A stretch of DNA of 64,000 nucleotides from Bacillus licheniformis DSM 13 = ATCC 14580. Its GTDB lineage: Bacteria > Bacillota > Bacilli > Bacillales > Bacillaceae. How positions within the stretch are numbered: the stretch's first letter is position 1; each line of letters begins with the position of its first letter. The stretch covers positions 224,501-288,500 of the forward strand of contig NC_006270.3 of the NCBI RefSeq assembly GCF_000011645.1, read 5' to 3'. The notes under the pieces are model-generated. The model had not been told where the DNA came from. It worked only from the letters and a program-made list of their open reading frames with translations, and did no database searches. Both the position numbers and the translations under genes were made by a program. Below are positions 6,984 to 15,772 of the stretch, one piece after another.

Positions 6984-8690
6984 GTGAAAAGCCCAAGATG
7001 GAACAATATCACAATCGGCGGCAAATACGGCATTATTTTCTTTGTGATGTTAACAGCGTTTTTAACATCCGTTTTGATTACATATGGTCTGTTAAAAGAT
7101 ACGAGCCAGACGGTTCAGGATACGAAATCGAAAAATGAAACGGCCGTTCAGTCGGCAAAGCTGATGTCCCTATATCAAAATAAATATTTGCACATTCCGG
7201 AGTACATCATAAACGCCCAGGATGAAAAGCTGACCGATTATATGAAGTACAGCCAGGAATTTGCCGATACGGCCAAAAAGCTGAAAAAAGAGCTGCATTC
7301 GGATGAGCAGCTTGACATGTTCGATCAAATCATTGAAAACAATCATTCACTGGATGAGTACTTTTTCAGCGAAATTGTTCCCAACGTGCAGCAAATCAAC
7401 ACCGAGAAATTTTTAACCCTTCAGAAAAAAGCGAACAAGCTCAAAGAGGAGACGATGACGTTAGGCGAAAGCTTGAAAGAAAACGCTGTCAAAACCAATG
7501 TTGAGTCAATTGGACAAGCCCAATCCAATATGACGAAAACCATTTATATTTTAGGCGTCTCAATTCTGATTTCGGCGATTGTGTCGGCGGGACTCCTGAT
7601 CATTGTCAGCCGGCAGATCAAGAAAAATCTGAAGCGTGTTGTGGCAGCAAGCGAAGAAATTGCAAAGGGTCATTTGAACTTTGAAGCCCTTGATTACAAA
7701 GGAAAAGATGAAATCGGCCAGCTTTCGCAAGCGGTGAATCATATGGGCGGAAGCCTGCGTGAGATGATCGTCGAAGTATCAGGGATCGCAGCCGAAGTCG
7801 ACAAGCAATGTCTTACGTTTACGAGCGTCTCGGCTGATGTCAGAGAAGGAAGCGAACAGATCGCTGTCACCGTTGAAGAATTGGCAAACGGGGCCACGAA
7901 TCAGGCAAATGAAGCAGCTAATATTTCCGAGCAGACACAGGAGCTCACCGGGCAAATTCAGCACGCTCATGAAAGCGGCGAAACGCTGGCCCGGTTTTCA
8001 AAAGAAGTGCTTCACGTGTCTGTCGACGGCGACAAACAGATGGCTCAATCATTGGAGCAAATGAATGTCATCAATCATGTAATGGAAGCATCCGTAGAAA
8101 AAGTCAGTGTGCTGGAGGAACAGACACAGTCAATCCACAAGCTTGTCGAAATGATAACAGGTATGGCCGAACAAACGAATTTGCTCGCATTAAACGCGTC
8201 CATAGAAGCGGCAAGGGCCGGCGACGCCGGAAAAGGGTTTGCCGTTGTAGCCGGCGAGGTGAAAAGACTGGCTGAAGAAGTGAAAAGCTCTGTCGGCAGC
8301 ATCACCGAAATCGTCACGGCGATTCAAACCGAAACATCTTCCATGGCCGGTGATTTAAAAACCGGTTTTTCAGAAGTTCATAAAGGAAAAAACCAGATTG
8401 AGACTTCCGGCCGATACTTTTCAGAGATTAAAAATAAAGTGACGGATATGGCTGGCCGTGTATCGGACATTTCGGAGGCATTATCGCATTTCAGACGTTC
8501 AAGCGAGGAGATTAACGGCTCGGTCGAGCATATCGCGGCGATTTCCGAAGAAAGCGCGGCCGGTTCTGAAGAAATTTCAGCGTCCGTACATGAGCAAAGC
8601 GGCTCGATTGAAAAGATGGACGAAAGCGCAAGGCTTCTGGGAGAGATGGTTGAACGGATGAATGTGATGATCAAACGGTTTAAGCTCTGA
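6984..8690 (+). CDS. Methyl-accepting chemotaxis protein
   Basis: I chose GTG 6984 because AAGGGGGAG lies just upstream; the 24-base-longer frame starts inside that site. The 568-residue product has a membrane helix (about 15-37), a helical extracytoplasmic sensor of four-helix-bundle type (about 38-190), a second membrane helix (about 190-213), HAMP (about 214-270) and a long signalling coiled coil. The coil carries the conserved hairpin tip EQTNLLALNASIEAARAGDA followed by GKGFAVVAGEVKRLAEE. It relays ligand binding to CheW/CheA. A xylose-type binding lipoprotein follows 25 bases later in the same direction, with no ABC transporter, suggesting that this receptor senses sugar through that protein. 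Confidence 0.92.
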   Translation: MKSPRWNNITIGGKYGIIFFVMLTAFLTSVLITYGLLKDTSQTVQDTKSKNETAVQSAKLMSLYQNKYLHIPEYIINAQDEKLTDYMKYSQEFADTAKKLKKELHSDEQLDMFDQIIENNHSLDEYFFSEIVPNVQQINTEKFLTLQKKANKLKEETMTLGESLKENAVKTNVESIGQAQSNMTKTIYILGVSILISAIVSAGLLIIVSRQIKKNLKRVVAASEEIAKGHLNFEALDYKGKDEIGQLSQAVNHMGGSLREMIVEVSGIAAEVDKQCLTFTSVSADVREGSEQIAVTVEELANGATNQANEAANISEQTQELTGQIQHAHESGETLARFSKEVLHVSVDGDKQMAQSLEQMNVINHVMEASVEKVSVLEEQTQSIHKLVEMITGMAEQTNLLALNASIEAARAGDAGKGFAVVAGEVKRLAEEVKSSVGSITEIVTAIQTETSSMAGDLKTGFSEVHKGKNQIETSGRYFSEIKNKVTDMAGRVSDISEALSHFRRSSEEINGSVEHIAAISEESAAGSEEISASVHEQSGSIEKMDESARLLGEMVERMNVMIKRFKL

Positions 8691-8715
8691 TGCCGATACA
8701 GAATGGGGGGTTTTA

Positions 8716-9780
8716 ATGTTGTCGATATATGTGAAAAGAGGGCTGTTGGCACTTGCGCTGTTCAGTCTCCTCACAGCTGTTGCCGGGTGCTCATTCAATT
8801 CTGCTGAAAAAAGCGCCAACCGTGAAGAAAAAGTAAAGCTGATTGCCGACTCCGACAAATTGTACGTCGGTTTTGCCATCGATACGCTGAAGGAAGAACG
8901 CTGGTACAAAGATAAAGAAGCGTTCGAGAAAGAAGTTAAAAACCTCGGGGGGGAAGTCAAGACGCTTGCCGCTAACGGAAATAAAGAAGTTCAGATTCAG
9001 CAGGCCGAGCTCTTGATCAGCGAAGGCGTCGACGTGCTTGTTGTTGTACCGGCAGATGCGGATGCCGCGGCGGAGATCGTGAAAAAGGCGCACAGCGCCG
9101 GTGTAAAAGTGATTTCGTATGACCGGCTGATTCGAAACGCGGATGTTGATTATTACGTTTCATTTGATAACGAAAAGGTCGGGGAACTGCAGGCGGAAGC
9201 GATTGTAAAAAAAGCGAAGAAAGGAAACTTCGTATATATCGGCGGATCGTCTCTTGACAACAATGCGGTCTTATTCCGGAACGGCGCCATGAAAGTGCTC
9301 GAACCGTTGAAGCGGCAGGGTAAAGTCAAGCTCGTGCTTGACGAATATACGAAAGACTGGCTACCAGAAGAAGCGAAAAAGAACATGAAAAAAGCATTGA
9401 ACAAGACGAGAGATATCGACGCCGTGATCGCCGCCAATGACGGTACGGCTGGCGGGGTGATCGAGGCGCTTCAGGAGGCGGGCCTGGCCGGGAAAATTCC
9501 GGTGTCCGGACAGGACGCGGAAATTCAAGGCGTCCGACGAATTGTGAACGGTACGCAGACGATGACCGTTTACAAACCGATTCCCGCGCTTGCCAAAAAA
9601 AGCGCTGAAATGGCTGTTCAAGCGGCGAAAGGCGAAGCGATTCAAACCGATACAACCGTCGAAAACGGCAAAGCCAAAGTACCGGCGATTTTACTTGAGC
9701 CGTATGCCGTTACGAAAGGCAATATCAATGAGACTGTGATCAAAGACGGCCATCTGTCCAAAAAAGATATTAATAAATAA
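8716..9780 (+). CDS. Sugar-binding lipoprotein, XylF type
   Basis: A 354-residue protein with a lipoprotein signal (hydrophobic stretch ending in AVAGC, Cys about residue 25). The mature part is a type I periplasmic-binding fold: YVGFAIDTLKEERWYKDKEA, GVDVLVVVPADADAAAEI, KVISYDRLIRNADVDYYVSF. The YDRLI-NADVDYYVSFDN block is characteristic of D-xylose-binding proteins. It belongs with ABC transporters, but no permease or ATPase is nearby. Instead it follows a chemoreceptor in the same operon, so a role as an accessory sensor is likely. The ligand (xylose or another pentose) is inferred from family. Confidence 0.85.
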   Translation: MLSIYVKRGLLALALFSLLTAVAGCSFNSAEKSANREEKVKLIADSDKLYVGFAIDTLKEERWYKDKEAFEKEVKNLGGEVKTLAANGNKEVQIQQAELLISEGVDVLVVVPADADAAAEIVKKAHSAGVKVISYDRLIRNADVDYYVSFDNEKVGELQAEAIVKKAKKGNFVYIGGSSLDNNAVLFRNGAMKVLEPLKRQGKVKLVLDEYTKDWLPEEAKKNMKKALNKTRDIDAVIAANDGTAGGVIEALQEAGLAGKIPVSGQDAEIQGVRRIVNGTQTMTVYKPIPALAKKSAEMAVQAAKGEAIQTDTTVENGKAKVPAILLEPYAVTKGNINETVIKDGHLSKKDINK

Positions 9781-9784
9781 AACG

Positions 9785-9820
9785 AAGTCAGCCATCCGCT
9801 ACAGGATGGCTGACTTTGTT
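9785..9820. terminator. Bidirectional terminator between convergent genes
   Basis: AAGTCAGCCATCC and GGATGGCTGACTT form a 13-bp stem with a 6-base loop. T-runs follow on the plus side and the opposite strand has TTCGTTTT. It lies between the 8716 gene and the convergent lipoprotein gene. Confidence 0.85.
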
Positions 9821-10586
9821 AAATTTCCACTTTCACATCGGCGCTTTTCTTAAGCTTTTCGACCTGCTGTCCGAGTTTTTCCTGTCTTTTTTGCTGTTTG
9901 AGCATATCTTGGATTTGCTGTTTGACATCGTCAAACGCAGGTGTGTTTTTCTGTCCGCTGTCTTTTTGCTGTGCGGCAAATTGATCATAATAGTCTTTGA
10001 TTTCTTTGTCTGTAACCTGATCTGTCGGCAGTTCTTTGTCAATATATTTCTCTGTTTTGATGCTGTCGGCAATGTCGCTTTTCAGCGTGTTCATGTTTAA
10101 GCCTGCTTTTTTGACCGCTTCCTCAAAATCTTGCTCGTTTTTATACTGCTTTTTGCTTTCGTCCAGCTGTTTTTCAATTTCTTTCTCAGATGCTTTGTAG
10201 CCTTTTTTGTCCGCTTCCTGCGTAATTAATGCCTGTCCGATCAGGCTGTCGATCGCCTGCTTTTTGATTTGCTGCGCCGCATCTTTTGAAGTCGGGTCCT
10301 GTCCTGTTTGCTGATATTGCATTTGAGCGGTTGATAATACGCTGTTATAGTCCTTGCCTGTGATCTTTTCATCGTTTACGACAGCCACTGTTTTTGTGTC
10401 ATCAACCTTTTGCTGATCAAGCTTTTTCTGCATTGCTTTTATTTGCTTTTCCTGATCCTGCTGCCCGCTTTGTGCGGTTTTCGCTTGATCGCTGGCCTGG
10501 GATTGCTGATCATCATGATTTGAAGAGCAGGCGCCCAACACGACAGCCAATAATCCGATCATGAGAGATGATATGCTTTTTTTCAT
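9819..10586 (-). CDS. SurA N-terminal domain lipoprotein (no PPIase domain)
   Basis: A 255-residue lipoprotein: signal peptide with lipobox VLGAC (Cys about 20), then a low-complexity Gln/Asp-rich linker. A SurA_N-type chaperone domain follows (VAVVNDEKITGKDYNSVLST, QIKKQAIDSLIGQALITQEA, LNMNTLKSDIADSIKTEKYI). The C-terminal helix is Lys/Gln-rich (QQIQDMLKQQKRQEKLGQQV). Compared with PrsA there is no parvulin isomerase domain, so it is a chaperone-like fold without the catalytic part. It is probably attached to the outer face of the membrane and may help secreted proteins fold. It has its own promoter region and a shared terminator. Confidence 0.85.
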   Translation of the reverse strand: MKKSISSLMIGLLAVVLGACSSNHDDQQSQASDQAKTAQSGQQDQEKQIKAMQKKLDQQKVDDTKTVAVVNDEKITGKDYNSVLSTAQMQYQQTGQDPTSKDAAQQIKKQAIDSLIGQALITQEADKKGYKASEKEIEKQLDESKKQYKNEQDFEEAVKKAGLNMNTLKSDIADSIKTEKYIDKELPTDQVTDKEIKDYYDQFAAQQKDSGQKNTPAFDDVKQQIQDMLKQQKRQEKLGQQVEKLKKSADVKVEI

Positions 10587-10740
10587 GATATATCTCCTTT
10601 CTTCAAACAGAAGTGAATCTTAAAATGACCTTTAGTGGGCATTCTAAACGATCGTCTCTGAAAAAGAAACCATTTGGAATCAATTTTCCAAAATGTAATC
10701 GAATTGAAAGGAGATCGTAATGTGATGACCGAGTTCCGGT

Positions 10741-11520
10741 TTACTTGATATGCTTCGAATCAAAGCCGTACACTTCAAAGTCCTTCGCAAAAATGTCGTG
10801 CACCAATTCTTTTGTTTCGTCATTGTAAAAGCTCTCAAAAGTCGGAAACGCCCAGTCGAAGGTTGACATAGTCAAAACGGTGTCAGCAAACTTCCCTTTT
10901 TTAATCATAATGTCTGACAGATGGTGCGGTGATTGTGACAGCTGTGATAACGGAGATTTCAATAATTTGTATTTGTTTTCAATCTCTCTGATTTGTGCGC
11001 TGAATTGCTCGAGGTAAATATAATTGGTGACAAACTCTTCTTCTCCTTCGATATACTGGGGACCAAGGTGTCGGTCAATGGCATTGATATCCGTCCCGAG
11101 ATCTTTTAGATGATGCAAAAATTGCGTGAAAGAAAGCCCTGTGTTTATATCACTGTTGAACAGACAAATAAAATTCGGGGAGCAAATCGCTGCCAGAAAG
11201 GAACTGACTGCTCTCCGAAAAGGGTTGCGTACAACCTTGTAAGTGTCCTTTTTACCCTCTCTTAAATCCGTCAGAAGATCCTTCACATAATTCGGCTTCT
11301 GCGTATAGATCGCATTTCTGTAGTGGTGAACTTCTCCGGCGCATCTTCGATTGACATCTTCAAGCAGACCGTTTTGGAAAAAGAACCAGCGATTCAGCGT
11401 CGTGCAGCCGCTTTTTGGAATCCAGAACAGAATGATCGGAAAATCCTCAGCATAAAGAGGGGTATAAAGGTAAATCAAGCGATTCAGTCTCTCATCTTCA
11501 AACATACAGAACACATCCAC
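10741..11520 (-). CDS. Sulfotransferase family 2-like protein
   Basis: This 259-residue soluble protein has the two PAPS-binding signatures of carbohydrate-type sulfotransferases: the 5'-phosphosulfate loop IPKSGCTTLNRWFF near residue 34, and the 3'-phosphate segment VVRNPFRRAVSSFLAA near residue 96. The rest (LEQFSAQIREIENKYKLLKS) is helical. Members move sulfate from PAPS to hydroxyls of glycans or small molecules. The acceptor is unknown, and no polysaccharide or natural-product genes adjoin it. GTG 11520 has only a weak ribosome site (AAGAAG). Bacterial family members are unusual in Bacillus, so horizontal gain is possible. Confidence 0.75.
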   Translation of the reverse strand: MDVFCMFEDERLNRLIYLYTPLYAEDFPIILFWIPKSGCTTLNRWFFFQNGLLEDVNRRCAGEVHHYRNAIYTQKPNYVKDLLTDLREGKKDTYKVVRNPFRRAVSSFLAAICSPNFICLFNSDINTGLSFTQFLHHLKDLGTDINAIDRHLGPQYIEGEEEFVTNYIYLEQFSAQIREIENKYKLLKSPLSQLSQSPHHLSDIMIKKGKFADTVLTMSTFDWAFPTFESFYNDETKELVHDIFAKDFEVYGFDSKHIK

Positions 11521-11830
11521 TTCTTACTTGGTTTTGGGCGCGCTTGAGACAGCGGCTGCCTTTATACACAAAATATGCCGCCGGCAATGAATTGATAGGG
11601 CGATAATATAAAAATATTTTAAAATGATAAGACCGGCAGTTAAATCCTTATTGAACCACATATAGAAAATTAAGTTATATTTTAAAACCATTTTATGATA
11701 CTAGAGTGAGCCTGTACAATTCATATTGATGGAATTTTTTGTTTCACTGCATGCTCCCCCCTGAGGTAACATAAAAATGAGAGATGCCTGGGGCAAAATA
11801 GCTTGCAGGAAAAAGGAAGGGAGGGTATCC

Positions 11831-12718
11831 ATGCAGATTCGCATGACTGAATATCAGGTTCCCGACCCCGAATCGGGGCCGTACGGGATCACAGTATGTG
11901 CAAACGGGCGCATTTGGTTTACTGAACAAAAGGGGAACCGGATTGGTATGCTCACAGAGTCCGGGGATATCACCGAATATACGATTCCGACGGAGAGCGC
12001 AGGCGCCTCGATTATTACGTCCGGGATTGACGGCGAGCTTTGGTTTACAGAGTATAAAGCGGGGAAAATCGGCAAAATCACGCCTCAAGGGAAAATAACC
12101 GAGTATGCTCTTCCACCGGGTGCTGCCCCGTTTGGAATCGCTGCAGGCTGTGACGACGCCATGTGGTATACAGATATGGCCGGACATCAAATCGGCAGGC
12201 TGTCCTCTTCAGGCGAAATAACAGAATACAAACTGCCCAAACCAGGAGCCTTCCCGTCATTTATTACAAGGGGAGCAGACGGCGCGCTCTGGTTTACACA
12301 AAACCAAAGCGGCTCCATCGGGCGAATAACGGCAGATGGAGACATCAGCGAGTATCCGCTGCCCCAAGAACAATCCGGCCCGGTCGGGATCACTGCCGGC
12401 CCGGACGGGGCTTTATGGTTTACAGAAATAAACGCAAATCAAATTGGGAGAATAACGGTCTCAGGAAAGATCAGCGAATACCAGCTTCCGACAGCGCATG
12501 CACGCCCGCACGCGATTGCCGCAGGCGGTGACGGAGCACTGTGGTTTACGGAATGGGGCGCGGGTCAAATCGGCCGCATTACAGTCGACGGGGATATTAC
12601 GGAATATCCAATCCCGACGGCAGATTCTGAACCGCACGGGATAGCGGCCGGATCAGCCCATTCGATCTGGTTTGCAGAAGAGTGCGGCCGTATTGGGAAA
12701 ATCTCTATCCAAAATTAA
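11831..12718 (+). CDS. vgb: Virginiamycin B lyase
   Basis: I chose ATG 11831 (GGGAGGG just upstream), giving 295 residues, the usual Vgb length; a longer frame opens at 11777. The protein is a seven-bladed propeller: each blade repeats an xLWFTE...IGRIT...GxIxEYxLP pattern (blades near 28, 70, 112, 153, 195, 237 and 279). Residues corresponding to known catalytic positions are present: Tyr18, His227, His269 and Glu283/284. The enzyme linearises type B streptogramins by cleaving the ester bond without hydrolysis. It is an intrinsic resistance gene here, alone between a long intergenic region and its own terminator. Confidence 0.92.
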   Translation: MQIRMTEYQVPDPESGPYGITVCANGRIWFTEQKGNRIGMLTESGDITEYTIPTESAGASIITSGIDGELWFTEYKAGKIGKITPQGKITEYALPPGAAPFGIAAGCDDAMWYTDMAGHQIGRLSSSGEITEYKLPKPGAFPSFITRGADGALWFTQNQSGSIGRITADGDISEYPLPQEQSGPVGITAGPDGALWFTEINANQIGRITVSGKISEYQLPTAHARPHAIAAGGDGALWFTEWGAGQIGRITVDGDITEYPIPTADSEPHGIAAGSAHSIWFAEECGRIGKISIQN

Positions 12719-12719
12719 G

Positions 12720-12750
12720 AAACGTCCAGCCAACTGGACGTTCTTTTTTT
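12720..12750 (+). terminator. Terminator of vgb
   Basis: AACGTCCAG and CTGGACGTT form a 9-bp stem with a 4-base loop, followed by CTTTTTTT. It also serves the convergent DUF2512 gene. Confidence 0.88.
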
Positions 12751-12754
12751 ATTG

Positions 12755-13135
12755 TTATTCCGTTCTCGTTTCCATTCTGCGGTTGGGCGAGCCAAGGCCT
12801 TTATTCATCAAGTAAAAATGGAAAATGTATTCACCGATCGCCATAGCGACAGCTGCAAAAAACGCGGCCAATGCAGCGGTGTTGGCAGCCGTTCCCATCG
12901 CAAGAGCCATCAGCCAAACGACAAGAAAAGCGACGCCTAAATCGGCTAAAGTGGCCGTGATGTTGTTGGTTTTCGGCAGAATAAACAAATCACCCAGCAA
13001 ATAGGATACTGCGCCAAGAACAATCGTGATGAATAGGGTGTTTTCAAAACTAAAACTAAACCCGAGCCCTAGAACAAGGTACAGAATCACAATCGTCATG
13101 ATGCCTTTGATGGCAAGGGCTTTCACATGTTCCAT
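12755..13135 (-). CDS. DUF2512 (YndM-like) membrane protein
   Basis: About 126 residues with four membrane helices (about 8-28, 33-50, 60-82, 86-108) and a short Arg-rich tail ending RRMETRTE. The pattern GIMTIVILYLVLGLGFSFS and YLLGDLFILPKTNN matches the Bacillus YndM/DUF2512 family of unknown function. Of two ATGs six bases apart, the second (13135) has AAAGGAG at better spacing. It lies downstream of mmuP, about 20 bases away with no clear terminator between, so read-through is possible although a functional link to methionine metabolism is not apparent. Confidence 0.8.
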   Translation of the reverse strand: MEHVKALAIKGIMTIVILYLVLGLGFSFSFENTLFITIVLGAVSYLLGDLFILPKTNNITATLADLGVAFLVVWLMALAMGTAANTAALAAFFAAVAMAIGEYIFHFYLMNKGLGSPNRRMETRTE

Positions 13136-13161
13136 AACCATTCGCTCCTTTATACGGGATT

Positions 13162-14616
13162 TTAGTTTTTCTTTTCCTCGTATTCAGAAAATGAAACATG
13201 CAAACTTGCATTCTTAACGGGCTCAGACGGATTCCAGCTATTTTTTCGGTTTGTTGCATAATAGATGGTATAGCATAACGCCATAAACGGCACACCGCAA
13301 AAAAGGGCGATCCTTTGGTTCGGATCAAAGGCAATGCCAATGCAGGATGCCAGGCATAGCAGAAAAGCGGCAATCGGTACGGCCGGATAAAGCGGTGTCC
13401 GGTATTTTAAGTCGTCTGCGGTGTTTCCCTCAGCCAAAAAGCGTCTGCGGAACATGAACTGCGAAGCCGCAATGCTCATCCAGACAGCAACAACGGCAAA
13501 CCCTGAAATCGACACAAGAACGATGTAGACGGAATCAGGCGCAAACACGCTGGAGAGCAGCGACAGAATGCCGCCGAGCATGCTGAAGATCAGCGCGTTC
13601 AACGGGATTCCCCGTGAAGTCAGCTTTTGAAATACGGGGTGCAAAGTTTTTTCTTTTGACAGTGACCAGAGCATCCGGGAGCATGCATACAAGCCTGAGT
13701 TGGCCGCGGAAAGCAGAGCCGTCAGAATTACAAAGTTCATGATGTCGGCCGCATATGGAACACCGATGCGGTCAAAGACGTCGACAAATGGGCTTTTGAT
13801 CACACCGGCTTCTTTAACCGGAATGAGGCACGAAAGCACGAAAATCGTTCCGATGAAGAAAAGCACCAGTCTCCAGAGTGTTGTCTTGATCGCTTTTGGA
13901 ATGTTCTTTTCCGGTTCGGCGCTTTCTCCGGCGGCAATTCCGATCAGCTCCGTACCCGAAAACGCAAAATTCACGGAGAGCATCGCCATAAAAATTGGAA
14001 GGAAGCCGTTTGGAAAGAGACCGCCTTCTCCTGCAAAGTTTGAAAGAAGCGGTGCAGCGTCTGCATTTTGTATCGGGATGATGCCGAATATCGCCGCTCC
14101 TCCTAATATAATAAACAATATAATGGCAAGCACTTTAATGCTTGAAAACCAAAATTCGGATTCGGCGAAAAATCTCACTGAGACAGCATTGAGCGCGAAA
14201 ATCAGTGCAGCGAATACCGCGCTCCACATCCAGACTGAAGTATCGGGGAACCAGCGCTGCATTAATAACCCGGCAGCGGTAAATTCCGAACCGAGCGCGA
14301 CAGCCCAGGTCAGCCAGTATAGCCAGGCGACGGTGAATCCGGTGCCCGGCCCGATGAATCTGGAGGCGTACATATGAAACGATCCGGTGACAGGCATGGC
14401 GACCGATAATTCGCCGAGGCAGAGCATGACAAGGTAGACGATCAGAGCCCCGGCCAAGTAGGCTAGAATCGTTCCGGCAGGACCAGCCTGTGAGATCGTA
14501 TAACCGGAACTTAAGAAAAGGCCCGTGCCGATAACGCCTCCTAAGGAAAGCATGATAAGGTGTCTCGTTTGCATTTTTCTTTGAAAGTTCTGGCGATTGG
14601 TGTTTGACTGTTCCAT
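13162..14616 (-). CDS. mmuP: S-methylmethionine permease (APC family)
   Basis: The 484-residue protein has twelve predicted membrane helices and the APC amino-acid permease opening (MLSLGGVIGTGLFLSSGYTI, then GPAGTILAYLAGALIVYLVM). It matches the YbgF/MmuP branch. Its start overlaps the stop of the homocysteine methyltransferase gene by one base, as in the B. subtilis ybgF-ybgG pair. The pair imports S-methylmethionine and uses it to methylate homocysteine. Substrate specificity is inferred from this pairing; the family also transports other amino acids. Confidence 0.85.
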   Translation of the reverse strand: MEQSNTNRQNFQRKMQTRHLIMLSLGGVIGTGLFLSSGYTISQAGPAGTILAYLAGALIVYLVMLCLGELSVAMPVTGSFHMYASRFIGPGTGFTVAWLYWLTWAVALGSEFTAAGLLMQRWFPDTSVWMWSAVFAALIFALNAVSVRFFAESEFWFSSIKVLAIILFIILGGAAIFGIIPIQNADAAPLLSNFAGEGGLFPNGFLPIFMAMLSVNFAFSGTELIGIAAGESAEPEKNIPKAIKTTLWRLVLFFIGTIFVLSCLIPVKEAGVIKSPFVDVFDRIGVPYAADIMNFVILTALLSAANSGLYACSRMLWSLSKEKTLHPVFQKLTSRGIPLNALIFSMLGGILSLLSSVFAPDSVYIVLVSISGFAVVAVWMSIAASQFMFRRRFLAEGNTADDLKYRTPLYPAVPIAAFLLCLASCIGIAFDPNQRIALFCGVPFMALCYTIYYATNRKNSWNPSEPVKNASLHVSFSEYEEKKN

Positions 14617-15563
14617 TATACCTCCAGCTTTCTCGCCCAGGCGGCGACGGCTTTGATGTCCTCAGGCGTTGTTCTGCAGCAGCCGCCGATCAGCTGTGCC
14701 CCTTGGTTATACCAGCTGCGGGCGCTTTCTCCGAAAGAAGCTTTACATGCCGCGCCATGCCATGTTTTCGTTTCCGGGTCATACTGTTCACCGGAATTTG
14801 GATAGACGATAATCGGTTTAGCTGTATGCTTTTTGATGCCGCCGATGAGCGAAGAGACATGCTCCAGCCGCGTACAGTTTACTCCTACTGCCGCAACCTG
14901 GTCATGCTGATCGAGCCACTTCGCGCATTCGCCGGCTTTCGTACCGTCGCTGATATGGCGTCCGTCTTTAGCGCTGAAACTGATCCACGCATGTGTATCC
15001 GGGAACTCTTTTAATAAATGAACGATAGCTTTTGCTTCTGAAAGGCACGGTATTGTCTCACATGCCAAAATATCGGCGCCTGCTTCGATTAAAGCGCCCA
15101 TTCTCCGCCTGTGAAAATCGGCCAATTCATCTTCTGTGACGCCATAATTTCCCTGATATTCGGAACCATCCGCTAAAAAGGCGCCGTAAGGGCCTACTGA
15201 AGCTGCTACAAACGGTTTAGGCCGGCCTTCGCGGTTTTCCGGAGCCGCCCAGAATTCATCGCGTGCTTCTGCAGCAAGACGGACAGACTCCCGGATGAGG
15301 TGGAGCGCTTCTTGTTCGCTAAGGCCGCGTTTTGTGAAACCCTCAACCGTCGACTGATAGCTGGCTGTAATCGCGCAATCGGCGCCCGCACGGAAATAAT
15401 CCAGATGGACTTGTTTGATAAGCTCGGGGTTTTCGATGAGAATTTTCGCAGACCACAGGCTATCGTTCAAATCACAGCCGTACCGTTCAAGCTCGGTGGC
15501 CATCGCGCCGTCAAGTATAATGACAGAAAATTGTTGTAAAGAAGTTCGGATCGGATTTGTCAT
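14616..15563 (-). CDS. mmuM: Homocysteine S-methyltransferase
   Basis: A 315-residue TIM barrel. It opens with LDGAMATELERYGCDLNDSL, and the zinc-binding cysteines are visible: VGVNCT (about residue 226) and the paired IGGCCRT near residue 295. It transfers a methyl group from S-methylmethionine to homocysteine, giving two methionines, and matches B. subtilis YbgG in length and context. ATG 15563 lacks a close ribosome site; AAAGGAGG sits about 40 bases upstream with no in-frame start behind it, so expression may rely on mRNA structure or the start is uncertain. First gene of the operon with mmuP; no S-box is visible in the leader. Confidence 0.88.
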   Translation of the reverse strand: MTNPIRTSLQQFSVIILDGAMATELERYGCDLNDSLWSAKILIENPELIKQVHLDYFRAGADCAITASYQSTVEGFTKRGLSEQEALHLIRESVRLAAEARDEFWAAPENREGRPKPFVAASVGPYGAFLADGSEYQGNYGVTEDELADFHRRRMGALIEAGADILACETIPCLSEAKAIVHLLKEFPDTHAWISFSAKDGRHISDGTKAGECAKWLDQHDQVAAVGVNCTRLEHVSSLIGGIKKHTAKPIIVYPNSGEQYDPETKTWHGAACKASFGESARSWYNQGAQLIGGCCRTTPEDIKAVAAWARKLEV

Positions 15564-15634
15564 CTCATTGTTGAGGCTCTGTCGTTCGAGACCCCGGCCT
15601 CCTTTTTTAGAGTTTTTTAAAATATATGAAAAAT

Positions 15635-15664
15635 AGTTTAAAAGACTCGGGAGGTTTTTGTCAA
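15635..15664 (-). promoter_or_regulatory. Probable promoter of mmuM-mmuP
   Basis: On the minus strand TTGACA (plus 15659-15664) and TAAACT (plus 15635-15640) are 18 bases apart, about 70 bases before the mmuM start. Position and elements fit sigma-A. Confidence 0.55.
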
Positions 15665-15772
15665 TCTACCAATCATCAGTTTTCACCAGTCACTTTTGTC
15701 GTTTTCTATTTAGGGTAAAACCGTATGCCGCCGCATACTTTTTTAAAAAAACAGATAAGGGGTATCGGATCG

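Noticed and set aside
10720..10745. Ribosome site followed by an eight-codon frame on the plus strand
   Set aside because: Too short to call a gene; mentioned only as a hint of an older interrupted gene.
15564..15720. Possible S-box riboswitch before mmuM
   Set aside because: The leader is only about 70 bases and lacks the conserved S-box sequences and a terminator.
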